NCBI GenBank assembly: GCA_001970955.1
Contig: MPUH01000888.1
Coordinates: 1 to 30,552 of the forward strand
Direction of reading: 5' to 3'
Length of the DNA stretch: 30,552 nt
DNA from: Stentor coeruleus
Lineage: Eukaryota > Ciliophora > Heterotrichea > Heterotrichida > Stentoridae
The notes below the pieces were generated by a model that ran no database searches, was not told the origin of the DNA, and saw only the letters and a list, made by a program, of their open reading frames with translations. Positions 1-9,455 of this stretch are shown piece after piece (positions within the stretch are counted from its first letter, which is position 1; every line of letters begins with the position of its first letter). The position numbers and the translations under genes are program-made.

Positions 1-206
1 GGGGTTTTTTGTATTGAAAAGTTTGATTGAGGGGTTTTTTGTATTGAAAAGTTTGATTGAGGGTTTTTTTGCATTGAAAAGTTTGATTGAGGGGTTTTTT
101 GTATTGAAAAGTTTGATTGAGGGGTTTTTTGTATTGAAAAGTTAGATTGAGGGGTTTTTTGTATTGAAAAGTTTGATTGAGGGGTTTTTGTATTAAAAAT
201 TTGTTG
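1..206. repeat. 30-bp tandem repeat array, six full units plus a degenerate partial unit
   Basis: Six consecutive 30-nt units occupy 1-180, each beginning GGGGTTTTTTGTATTGAAAA and ending with a GTTTGATTGA-type sequence. Unit 3 has a G-to-T and a T-to-C change, and unit 5 has GTTAGATTGA. A degenerate seventh unit with a 1-nt deletion follows. The array touches the window edge, so its true length is unknown. The plus strand is G/T/A only except for one C at 72. On the minus strand one frame is open across every unit (a QSNFSIQKTP-like decapeptide) and stays open up to about position 345. It has no ATG and includes a poly-T run, so I do not call it coding. Confidence 0.95.
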
Positions 207-649
207 ATGGGAGAGTTTAGGAGAAGTGATGATTGAAAAAGATTGTGGTAGTAGAATTATAAAAAAAAAATTATGGGATGGTGAAAGTGAAAAATAAAAT
301 GTGAAAATTTGTAGTTGATAATAATGGTTGTGTATGAATTATGATGCAGATGTAAATAGATTTATAGTTTTTTTTTGAAAAGGATATTTATAGTAAATCA
401 TTAAAACATATTAATGTTTCTAAAGGGCATAAAAAAAAAATCACAAAATTATTCAACATAAAAAACTAACAACATTTCATAAACCCCATTACAACCTAAC
501 ATTTCTGCAAAAATCCTCTCATAATAAACTAAATCCTACTTAAAATCTTTTTCCTTCCACCTTATAAAAAACCTAAAACTCCTAAAAACCAAAACTATTC
601 CACCTTATAAAAAGCCAATATAAATCTATATCATTAATATCATCTACGA
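207..649. other. Gene-free stretch with an abrupt strand-composition switch
   Basis: No gene is supported here. From 73 to 346 the plus strand has no C at all. From 429 to 649 it has only three G (507, 614, 648) and many C. The switch lies around 400-428. The right half is the 3' flank of the USP gene. The left half has the composition expected for the flank of a gene lying left of the window. Confidence 0.6.
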
Positions 650-3382
650 TTACCAATAATTCTTTTCAACAATCCCATTATTCTTCTCCACATCTCTAAT
701 CTCCTGTTCAATCATCCCAGATTTCTCAACACATCTTCTAACTAGCCAAACCCAAGGCCAAATAAAGCTTTCAGTATACTTTCTATAAATTTTCCCATAT
801 TCCCAAGCAATAGTTGTCCTATGATCAATCCATTCATAAATGACAATATCTTCATCTATAATTTTCTTAAGTTCAGGGTCAATAATACTAATATCAAAAG
901 TTGGTAAAGCAACCGAGTTCTCAATACTATTCATAATTCCTTCAAAATCCGCTTTAATATCAACATTATAATAATTTGGTAGATACTTTTTTATATAACT
1001 CACAGTATTTTTAAGTCTGTTTTTAATAACAACAACAAAATTTTGGTCATCAATTGTGCTTGTAACAAAAGCCAGATGCTTAGCCCAAGCAACACTTTGT
1101 ATGATATCTTTATCATAAACACATCCATTTATAAAACTTGTCATCCTTAACGCTATAACTTTACGACCTTCAAAAGCTGTAGCCAAATATTCTTCATTTA
1201 AATCAAAAACTCTTTCTAATTGATGCATTATAGCTTGAAAAGCACTGATTAAATCTTCAGAAGTAAGTTTTTTTAGTATATACATACTGATTTTTGCATT
1301 AAAATATTTGTATTTAAATTTTGAAGATAAATCATCTAAGGTCCGTAATTCAAAATCTGAAAGATTTAAGCTTTTTGGTCCGAAAGAATAATGACAAAGA
1401 TTATTATCGATTGTTTCATATAATAATAAATCATGTGTTATGCTTTTTAAATCTCTTGATGCTATTTCTTTGACACAAGAATTTAAAAGAATCCATCTGG
1501 CTAGGAAATCATTTCTAGAACATCTTAAAAACATTGGGAAGTTGATAATAGGTTTTTCATTAAGCCCATTATCAGAAGTCCAGTTTATTAACATGCTAAA
1601 ACGATTATCATATAAAACTTTTATACGATCAGTTATCTGTTTGGCTTTAAAACAATCGATTTCATCAAGGAATTTCTGGTTGTCTTCAAGAACTTTAGTT
1701 TTCACATCATTAGGGATTATCGATGCATAGTTTTCTAGTTTGTTTTCAGTTAAATCTTTGAATACTCCATGATTTTCTATAAAAGGTTTGTATATATAAA
1801 TAAGACAATAAGCTGAAGCATCACCACTTCCCCCTACTGAATTCGCCATGACTTCTTCAAGAGTTACAACTTTGATAAAAGTATCACTGTATTTTTTCCA
1901 GATCTGCTCTTCAATATCAAAAATATAAGCATAATAATGTCCAGTTTCAGCCCTTCCTTCATGAACTAAAATAGTATGTAGTTTATACTCATACATTTTC
2001 AATTCAGGTCTATCATGAAGTTGTTCTAATTCTTGTTCTAATTTAATAATTTGATTTATAATCTGATTCCTTTGTTTCTTCATAGCATCTTTATAATAAT
2101 CTAAAATTTCGCAAGTTGCCAACCATTGAGAATCAGCATTTTTCGGCAGGTCTAACTGTGACTCTTCATTTGAAGTTATAATTGAATATTCTTGATTATC
2201 CATAAATGCATTAGAAGAATCTAATATATCAATAATACTAATCCCAGAACCTTGATAATTCTCAATAGCTTTAAGCTGACTTTCTAATTTCTCAATTTCA
2301 GACTTAATCCCAAAAAGTTTATCTTTTATCTTCAAATAAAGATGCTTGTTTTTCAAAATAAACCTATCCCCATATAATTGTAAAGGAAACACAAAAGGTG
2401 AATTTATTTTAACACTTTGTTTAGCTTTTGGATCATATCTTACCCTTTGTATTTGAAAAAGTAAAATCCCAGGAAGTTTTTCTGGCCATATTTCTTGTAA
2501 AGCAAAAGTTTTATGCCCACTAGGTGTTGTGAATTCTTCAATATAATTCCTATAAGCATTATCCCAAGCACGATATAATTCTTTTTGGTTTACATCAAGA
2601 CTGAGTTGACCAAATATTGTTGTATTGTTAAATGTTAGGTTTTGGCCATCAGGTTCTTTAGCTGTGACGAATTCATGTTGTTTTGCATAGAAAAGCTGTG
2701 AGACAATGTTAGATTCCAATTTACCTTCATCTATAACTTCAGGTATTTCAGGAATATTTTCTGTTTGTGTGGCAATTTTTAAACCTTCTTCAATCCTCGC
2801 AACTAGATTCATATTAAACTCACCAACATCTTTTTGTTCACCGATGACAATTTTATTCCCTGAATCGTCGACGAGACAGTCTAAAACATTCCCTGGGTCG
2901 ATGTATTTTTTATTCCCTAAAATCATGGATGCAAATAAGAACTGAAGCTCTTGGATCAGACGGATACTTGCTAATTGAACTGGGCTGAGAATAGCGTTTT
3001 TTTGAGGGTCTGCTCTGAAACTTAGTATTTCCTTGACAAATTTGGGGATGTTGAAGTAAGTTTGGACTAGGGAATTGAAGTAACAAGTATTGCCAATGTT
3101 TTTTAAGCCAACTGGGAGATTCTCAAATCTTAGTAAAGTTTCAGGATTGGCTATATCGTAAGCAGCATAGTCAATATCGACTTCATTTAAAGAATTTTGG
3201 ATTGCCTGAGCTAAATCATCTATAGATGTCTTAGTTTGAAAGGATTTTATTGGAGATGGGATGAGCTCTTCAAGGGCTTTTTCTTTTGTCTTGTAGAGTT
3301 TTAATGCTCGTACTGCATGTTCGTGGGGGATTCCCATTTCGACTATTTCTTGGAGGACTTTTGGATCGACATTGTGGCTCAT
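650..3382 (-). CDS. Ubiquitin carboxyl-terminal hydrolase, USP25/USP28-like
   Basis: A predicted cysteine deubiquitinase of 910 residues that would cleave ubiquitin from substrates. The N-terminus carries a UBA-like helical domain (about 6-43), then a UIM-like helix (about 54-69), the order seen in USP25/28. The catalytic core opens with the Cys box GLKNIGNTCYFNS (Cys100). A QKDVGEF element around 183-189 corresponds to the QQDxxEF motif. The His box GHYYAYIF gives His482, and KKYSDTF supplies the likely triad Asp500, closing with SAYCLIYI as in USP25/28. An insertion of about 140 residues with predicted coiled coil (355-460) splits the core, again like USP25/28. The remaining 370 residues are helical and unassigned. 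The frame is uninterrupted with an ATG start and TAA stop. The family call is firm; the exact orthologue is inferred. Confidence 0.9.
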   Translation of the reverse strand: MSHNVDPKVLQEIVEMGIPHEHAVRALKLYKTKEKALEELIPSPIKSFQTKTSIDDLAQAIQNSLNEVDIDYAAYDIANPETLLRFENLPVGLKNIGNTCYFNSLVQTYFNIPKFVKEILSFRADPQKNAILSPVQLASIRLIQELQFLFASMILGNKKYIDPGNVLDCLVDDSGNKIVIGEQKDVGEFNMNLVARIEEGLKIATQTENIPEIPEVIDEGKLESNIVSQLFYAKQHEFVTAKEPDGQNLTFNNTTIFGQLSLDVNQKELYRAWDNAYRNYIEEFTTPSGHKTFALQEIWPEKLPGILLFQIQRVRYDPKAKQSVKINSPFVFPLQLYGDRFILKNKHLYLKIKDKLFGIKSEIEKLESQLKAIENYQGSGISIIDILDSSNAFMDNQEYSIITSNEESQLDLPKNADSQWLATCEILDYYKDAMKKQRNQIINQIIKLEQELEQLHDRPELKMYEYKLHTILVHEGRAETGHYYAYIFDIEEQIWKKYSDTFIKVVTLEEVMANSVGGSGDASAYCLIYIYKPFIENHGVFKDLTENKLENYASIIPNDVKTKVLEDNQKFLDEIDCFKAKQITDRIKVLYDNRFSMLINWTSDNGLNEKPIINFPMFLRCSRNDFLARWILLNSCVKEIASRDLKSITHDLLLYETIDNNLCHYSFGPKSLNLSDFELRTLDDLSSKFKYKYFNAKISMYILKKLTSEDLISAFQAIMHQLERVFDLNEEYLATAFEGRKVIALRMTSFINGCVYDKDIIQSVAWAKHLAFVTSTIDDQNFVVVIKNRLKNTVSYIKKYLPNYYNVDIKADFEGIMNSIENSVALPTFDISIIDPELKKIIDEDIVIYEWIDHRTTIAWEYGKIYRKYTESFIWPWVWLVRRCVEKSGMIEQEIRDVEKNNGIVEKNYW

Positions 3383-3628
3383 TATAAAAGATTGTATGTT
3401 TTTGTAAGAGAATAAAAAGAAAATATTGAGAATGAGGGAAGGTATGGATTGAGAAGGTTAGTGAGTTATTTTATGATAAAAATTATATGATTGTTGATTA
3501 TTGAGAAGATATATAGTAAGTTATAGTAATTAGATATTTTATGGGGATTTTATAGGATTTTATTTATAGTCTGGGATATCATAATAAATATGAATCAGAC
3601 TTGAAGATAATACTATAAAAATATCTAA
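3383..3628. promoter_or_regulatory. USP 5' flank; strongly skewed, C-free on the plus strand
   Basis: Positions 3383-3570 contain no C and 42 G on the plus strand, so the sense strand of the USP gene is G-free immediately upstream of its ATG. A promoter must lie here, but I see no defined motif beyond AT-rich TATAA-like runs next to the start codon. Confidence 0.4.
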
Positions 3629-3866
3629 GGATTTTATTTTTTTGTGGATTCTAATAATAAAGATAGATTTGATAATGCATTTGAAGAGTTTAAAAAAATG
3701 ATTAATGAAAATCAGCTTAGAGAAGCTGTGATTTTAATGCTTGCTAATAAGTAAAACTTATTTAATTCAATAACAACTGCTGAAATTACAGATAATTTTA
3801 TGTGAGAAACTTATTCAAGCCAATTGTGAAACAATGAAAAATAAACTTTATAAATATTTAAATTAG
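3629..3866 (+). pseudogene. Short coding-like relic
   Basis: Stop-bounded frame 3629-3754 has no early ATG and reads like protein, with segments such as DRFDNAFEEFKKMINENQ and LREAVILMLANK, then TAA. After that stop the same frame continues for some 17 codons, and a second short frame (about 3804-3866) also looks protein-like. No 15-nt intron joins the pieces. I read it as a decayed gene fragment, but AT-rich non-coding DNA could mimic this. Confidence 0.3.
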
Positions 3867-3956
3867 TTTTCAAGTATTTTATCTAACAAGAACAGTTAAA
3901 TAATTTATACTTATCACATTTTATGATTACTAGTTTATTAATTATAGTATAATTAA

Positions 3957-5493
3957 CTAATGTTTTAAGGCATGATAAGAACGCCATTGTTTTTGGATGA
4001 ATTTTACAGCTAGGATTATGTTTTGGAATAACGAACTTACTAGATAACGGCGAATATGGCTTTGGATTTTTATTGCTGCAGCACGAGTTCGTTTATATTT
4101 ACGTTGTTGAATGAATCGTCTTATATGGGATTGGATTAAAGTTGCTTTTTGAGCTTTAGTTTCTATTTTACTTTCAGTTATTGGGTGAAGAGAATAGCGT
4201 CTGAAAGCTTCAGAAGGTTTTATTGGTTGTTTATATTTTGGTATTGGGCTAGCATGATTTTTTATCTCCAAAGTTTGCAGTTTAGTTAGGAAATTAGGCT
4301 TTGGGGATTCTTTGGGTAGTTTTACTCTGGCAACCCCTTTAAACCTCAGGTATTTGTTTTGTTTAAGAATCTTCAGTTGCTTTTGCGCTTTGTATCGCCT
4401 CCAGAACTTTTGTATAATAATAGCAGCTTGTTCTTTTATAACTTTTATTGATTTCGAAGCTTTTTTTTGTACTACTAAATTAGGAGGTTTAATACGAGAA
4501 GAGGTGATTTTATTTTTTTCAAGTTTTTTATATCGGTTTTCAAAATCAAAAAGCTGTGATTGGAGAAATGTAACTTTTTTCTCAAGTGTGTTAATATAAT
4601 TCTTTTTAGTAGGAGCATTTTTTATCCTACCACCGAAAGTTGAAGGTTTTCCAATTTCTGGGAAAGAATCTGCATTGTCNTATCCTACCACCGAAAGTTG
4701 AAGGTTTTCCAATTTCTGGGAAAGAATCTGCATTGTCAACTTCGCCATCACTAAAAATGTGAGTTTTATACATTTTTGACTTAGTTTTTGCTTTTTTTTT
4801 ATCATTAGAAGGTGAAGGTCCTTGACTAAAATGCTTTTGAACTTTAGGCAAGACAAATTCCTCATTATTATTTGAGTTACTATCGCTTGAACTGATTTTC
4901 GCTCTCTCAAAATAATACTTTTTCCCCTTTTCAGATATAGCCAGATAATATTTTAATAAAGTTGATGTATATTGATGAGAATTTCCTAAGAATTGTTGTG
5001 ATAAATCTAAACCATATTTATAAGTTGATGCTGCTTTTTCTATATCTCCTAATGATTCATATTCTATACCAATATTATGTAAAGCAAGGATTAAAGCTGG
5101 AATATTTTTAGAACTTTTTGATGTTTCAGCTTTGAGGATTTTTAAACCTACTGATGCGTGAGAAAGAGCTGTTTTGTGGTCACCGGTTTGAGAAAATATT
5201 GCTGACATGTTCATGTAGGTCCCAGCTAAAGTTATTGGATCATATACAAACTTCTGTATTTTCATAGACTTCTGCAAATACTTCATAGCAATATCATACT
5301 TTTCCAAGCTCTTATAATAAATTCCAAAATTATTAAACGTCAAAGCTTTAAGTTTAGACACATTTTTCGTTATATCTTGATTAACACCTTCCTGAGCTTT
5401 CATCAAACATCTTAAGCTTTCCTCAAAATTCTGCTCTTTCAAGTGTTCCATAGCACGTTTGTTATAATAATACACAAGTTGTTCACTGTTCAT
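3957..5493 (-). CDS. TPR and IQ-motif protein (one gene split by an assembly artefact)
   Basis: Two apparent genes are one. The single N at 4680 is flanked by two identical 57-nt copies (4623-4679 and 4681-4737). Counting the overlap once gives exactly 493 codons, a 492-residue protein. Residues about 1-200 are tetratricopeptide-like helical repeats, with recognisable units near 35-120 and a unit starting ALILALHNIGIEYESLG. A short coiled coil (about 280-310) follows. Four IQ-like calmodulin-binding segments follow at about 337-352 (IIIQKFWRRYKAQKQ), 430-447 (LIQSHIRRFIQQRKYKR), 452-467 (IKIQSHIRRYL) and 474-489. The protein is very basic at the C-terminus. A calmodulin-binding scaffold is likely; its partner and location are unknown. 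Start is ATG at 5493; stop is TAG. Confidence 0.85.
4623..4737. other. Unmerged contig overlap around N at 4680
   Basis: Identical 57-nt sequences lie on both sides of a single N. Removing one copy plus the N (58 nt) restores the reading frame of the overlapping gene. This is an assembly artefact, not a biological duplication. Confidence 0.93.
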
Positions 5494-5582
5494 CTAAATT
5501 TATATCTAAATTCCTTTTATAATATTTTTTTTCAATATAATTCACATATTTCAACATCGATATTTAAGACTAACTTTCTAAG

Positions 5583-6320
5583 TTAAGAAGTTTTAGCTGC
5601 ATCTTTGAGTTTTTGTTCAGCAACATGCCTTTCATGGAGGACTTTGTTAAGCAGAGTATTATACTTCTTAGCTTCTTCCTTAGCTCTGGTCCATCTATTC
5701 TTCTTATCAGACTTTTCTTTCATTTTCCTTCTAATTCTCTCAGCTGTAATAAGTCTTTGGATCTTAGGAGCTCTAAACCTTGCAGTTTTACCTTCTTTTT
5801 TGATTTCTCTCTTAACAACATACCTTCTGACATCATCTCTTTCTTCAGCTTTTTTCTCTTTCTTATTGACACCCTTGTCTAAAGAAAACAACTTTTTGAT
5901 CTTACTAGCTCTTTTTGGGCCTAGTCTTCTTGGTCTAGGGTCATCAGTGACTCCTGGGATTTCATTGGCTCCTTTTTTAATCACAACCAAATGTAAGACG
6001 GCAATGTCATGGCCCACAATACAGCCACGAACAGACTTTCTTTTTCTTTCACCAGTCCTTCTTGGTCTATAATTTGTATGACCAGTAGCTAGAAGTAGTC
6101 TTACACGCTTATTGACCAGAACTCCTTGTTTCATTGAAAAGCCTTGTTTGTCATTGCCACCTGCAATTCTAAACACATAGCCTTTGAATTCATCACCTAA
6201 GGAAGCTCCATCAACCTCTTCACCCATCTTACGGTCATAGAAAAGCCGTACTTTTTTATCATCCTCAATGTCTAAGCATTTTTGCTGGCCAGTTTCTGGG
6301 AACGAGATGTTGAACTTCAT
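5583..6320 (-). CDS. RPS6: 40S ribosomal protein eS6 (RPS6)
   Basis: Component of the small ribosomal subunit, 245 residues. I place the start at the ATG at 6320, giving [11 protein letters not shown], the universal eS6 N-terminus. The open frame continues 13 codons upstream, but that extension has no counterpart in the family. Diagnostic blocks are present: [58 protein letters not shown] and [11 protein letters not shown] lysine/glutamate-rich insertion (about [13 protein letters not shown]) sits before DDVRRYVVK. The C-terminus ends KLKDAAKTS and lacks the RRLSS-type serine cluster phosphorylated by S6 kinases in animals. A TATAAA lies about 18 bp upstream of the chosen ATG on the sense strand. 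Confidence 0.97.
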   Translation of the reverse strand: MKFNISFPETGQQKCLDIEDDKKVRLFYDRKMGEEVDGASLGDEFKGYVFRIAGGNDKQGFSMKQGVLVNKRVRLLLATGHTNYRPRRTGERKRKSVRGCIVGHDIAVLHLVVIKKGANEIPGVTDDPRPRRLGPKRASKIKKLFSLDKGVNKKEKKAEERDDVRRYVVKREIKKEGKTARFRAPKIQRLITAERIRRKMKEKSDKKNRWTRAKEEAKKYNTLLNKVLHERHVAEQKLKDAAKTS

Positions 6321-6384
6321 CTTTAGCCACTTGTTTATAAATGGCCTTTTTCTTATCAATTAGAGTTTATGTATGAAACTAAAA

Positions 6385-9300
6385 TTATCTAATTTGCTGA
6401 TTGAAGAGCTGGGCATATCGATTTAAGATTGTTGGAACTTGTTGGTCTAGATGTTGCCCGGCAAAGCTCCAGAAGGATCCAGTTGGGTATTGCTGGCTAC
6501 AGATTGTGTTGATGAAGAACATTTTTTCATTAGGAAGGCTTGCGTATTTGTCTGTTAAAGGCATTTCAGTGCTGTAGACCTTTTGGAAGGAGTCTCGTGT
6601 CATTTGTATAGTGTTTTCTTCAGGTAAGTCAACAAGTCCATTAGAATACACCGTCCCACTAAGTATATTCGTTGTACTATCAAGTATCTTACTAACACTA
6701 ATAACAATATTAATCCACAATTCATTAGTAACTTCAATATTTTGCATAAGCACACTCATAGCTAAAATCACAGCTCTTCTTTCAACAATCGTCTCAATAG
6801 ACCTCAAATTTTGTAATATCTGCCCTTTAACTAGCATAAAAAATATCCCTGGTTGAACTGAATTCATACTATCAGATAAGACTTTCCATCCATATTTCAA
6901 TATAACCGAACTGACAAATAATATCGACCCTTTATGGAAACGGGGACTAAGTCTAATATTCTGAGACTTAGAATTATGCAATTTAGTAAAAATTATCAGA
7001 TAAATCGGGTGCATATAAGGATGTAAATTTTCAAAAGCATAAGTTTCAATTAACGTTGTAAGTAAGGAAAATGCTTGACCATCTAATCCTAAATTAAAAA
7101 GTTTATGGGCAATATTACATAGAGCAGATATTTGAGGAGCCATAGAAGATGCATTAGTTGCTAAAAGGTTTTCTAAGAAAATAACAAGTGTTGGTAAATA
7201 ATATCTACTTCCTGATTCCCAGTTGTCTATAGGGAGTATGGAGGAAATAAGATTTTGATTGGTTTGTGAAAGATTAATCAGGAGTCTTATGAAAAAAGCT
7301 TGGATCTGAAAAGCATATGGTAAAAGATCTGCGTTGGATTTTTGGATTATTAAAGCCATGTAAGGTTCGATTTTTTTCTGTATATCAGAAATCCCAGGCC
7401 CTGACCATTTCATAGCTAGGGCGATACACTCAAAGAGCAACCAATTGAAATGAGGTTCTGAACTCTGAGGCTCAGAAAGAACTTGTTTGATGTAATTGAT
7501 AAAAATGTCACAAGCTGGGACTGCAAAACTTGAAAACAGGTCTTGGGATATCCAGATGACTCTGAAAAATGCATTCATAATATAAGTGTTTTTAGGGTGT
7601 TTCTGAAGAGCCATAGCAATGTTTTGTAATAATTGGTTCAAACATGAAGACAGGAAGTCTTTAGTGAAAATCAAATCCTTATCATTTTTTATCATAAGCA
7701 GCCTTTCAAGTGTAGCCGCAGCATAACTTGCTAATAAAACATTGTTACTGTCTAAAAACCCTATAACTTTTCCCATTATGTCCAAAAGCATTTCTTTTAA
7801 AAACTGGTTTCTGTAGACGTAAATAAACTTAAGACAACTTGTAATAAGTATAGGGAAATTCTGATTAGCTAATTGAGGACAGACTAAATTGTTATAAAGT
7901 TCAAGTATATGCGCTTGTGATGTCGCTACTGATGATGCACCATTTCTTGGAGTATAAAGTGTAGGAAATACCCCAGAAAGCATAAGTACTAATGCATCCA
8001 TTTGTTTCCAGTTATTATTAGGATTAGATCTAAATCCTTGAATAACTGTATTTTGTTGCTCAAGGACGAGTCTGTTAATATCATCAGGGAATTGTTTTAT
8101 AAGAACTTTCATTAATTGGCCACAAGCACATCGTCGTGTATCTTCATTGGCATCTTCTAAAAACATTTTGACAAATTCCATAGGTGCAGTTTCAGCAAGA
8201 TCTTCTTCATCTAAAGATATTATCATATTAGGGAGTATCAAATTTGTAAACATTATATTCAAATTCCCATGTATAAGCTCAGCAATCTGGGGTTTAAATG
8301 TGACAACTCTAAAATACTCCAAACAAGAACTGACAAAACGATCGTATTGAGAAAAACCTGATGCCCTAGCAAGAAGGTCCCAAACTGAAGTACAAAAATC
8401 TTTAACATAAGGTTCAAAGTCTTCATCATATTTTTGTGCATATAAAGTCAAACATTTCATAACTTTAGACTTTAATAAAAACAACTTGAAATCATCATGT
8501 AATAAAGGGGATAAGTAATTAAGCAAATAGTTCAATAAAGTCATCCATTCTTTTAATGTATCATCAAACTGTTGGGGTATATCTTGTCCATTAAGTGATA
8601 TAAATACTTTTAATAAAGGGATAAAACTGCTTATATGCCTTATAACCTCATCTTCAGTCTGAGCATTTTGAAGACACGAATAAACTTGTGTTGCAGTTGC
8701 AAAATACACATTAAAAAGAGAATCGACAACAAGTTTGATTTCACTCCAAAGTTCATCACTTCTAAAAGAATATCTATACCTTTTAAAGAGCTTGTGACAA
8801 GTCATTAAAGTATTGATTACAGCCATAGGATTATTTGTGTAACCTATTGAGAGACCTTGATATAAACTTTGAATTAAGTCAGGCCAATCTTGAGGGAAAT
8901 CATGTTTAGCTATCCATTCAATGCTTTCTCTNGTAACCTATTGAGAGACCTTGATATAAACTTTGAATTAAGTCAGGCCAATCTTGAGGGAAATCATGTT
9001 TAGCTATCCATTCAATGCTTTCTCTAAGTTGTGATGAAACACTTGGTACAGCATTGACCATTACAGAGTAAATATTACGTTTGATGAGGATTTTTGTTTC
9101 TGGGGGANTAAGTTGTGATGAAACACTTGGTACAGCATTGACCATTACAGAGTAAATATTACGTTTGATGAGGATTTTTGTTTCTGGGGGAATTGTTGGT
9201 CCTTCTTCTGGTGCCCATCTTTTGATGATGTAGTTTTTGAAGCTCACTGCAGCCATTTGACTCAGGGGAGGAGGTGTGGAGGGGGATGAGAAGTAGGTGA

Positions 9301-9418
9301 TTAGTGAACCTGCGAATTCGCTTTGGTCTTCTAGGAGCTTGAGTTCTTTTTCACCTTCGACTCGTACTGCGAACTGCGCAGAAAAACACTTAGTGAAGAT
9401 ACTTGTGAAGTCTACCAT
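6385..9418 (-). CDS. CSE1: Exportin-2 (CSE1/CAS), importin-alpha re-exporter
   Basis: HEAT-repeat karyopherin that returns importin-alpha to the cytoplasm with RanGTP. The raw sequence is broken by two unmerged overlaps (N at 8932 with 93-nt copies; N at 9108 with 83-nt copies). Counting each overlap once leaves 2856 nt, exactly 952 codons and 951 residues, close to the usual length of about 960-970. The N-terminal importin-beta-type region includes FKNYIIKRWAPEE and HDFPQDWPDLI. Strong CSE1 signatures follow: HKLFKRYRYSFRSDELWSEI, LYAQKYDEDFEPYV and DTRRCACGQL. WSGPGISDIQKKIEPY lies toward the C-terminus. No intron is needed. The ATG at 8826 that heads the larger fragment is internal; the real start is 9418, 37 bp from the divergent SPB1 gene. 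Confidence 0.95.
8839..9025. other. Unmerged contig overlap around N at 8932
   Basis: A 93-nt sequence at 8839-8931 is repeated identically at 8933-9025, with a single N between. Counting it once keeps the CSE1 frame open, so this is an assembly artefact. Confidence 0.94.
9025..9191. other. Unmerged contig overlap around N at 9108
   Basis: An 83-nt sequence at 9025-9107 is repeated identically at 9109-9191 around one N. It directly abuts the previous overlap, so a very short contig (about 176 nt) seems to have been placed between two longer ones. Confidence 0.93.
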
Positions 9419-9455
9419 GTTACCGCCTTTTATATTAGATATGGCTTTCTAATAA
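9419..9455. promoter_or_regulatory. 37-bp divergent CSE1/SPB1 spacer
   Basis: Only 37 bp separate the two start codons, so both 5' UTRs and any shared promoter must lie here or inside the genes. It includes TTTTATATTAGATATGG, with a TATA-like core. A small ATG-GCT-TTC-TAA frame precedes the SPB1 ATG. Function is inferred from position only. Confidence 0.5.

Noticed and set aside
1-206. Telomere made of GGGGTTTT-type repeats
   Set aside because: The unit is 30 nt with conserved non-telomeric sequence between the G4T6 blocks, so it is an ordinary tandem repeat and not a telomere.
5605-6072. 155-residue plus-strand frame opposite eS6
   Set aside because: It is antisense to a certain ribosomal protein gene and its hydrophobic composition follows from Lys/Arg codons read in reverse.
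8259-8826. Separate gene starting at the ATG at 8826, and a frameshifted N-terminal pseudogene
   Set aside because: Both come from the unmerged overlaps at 8932 and 9108. One continuous CSE1 frame results when each overlap is counted once.
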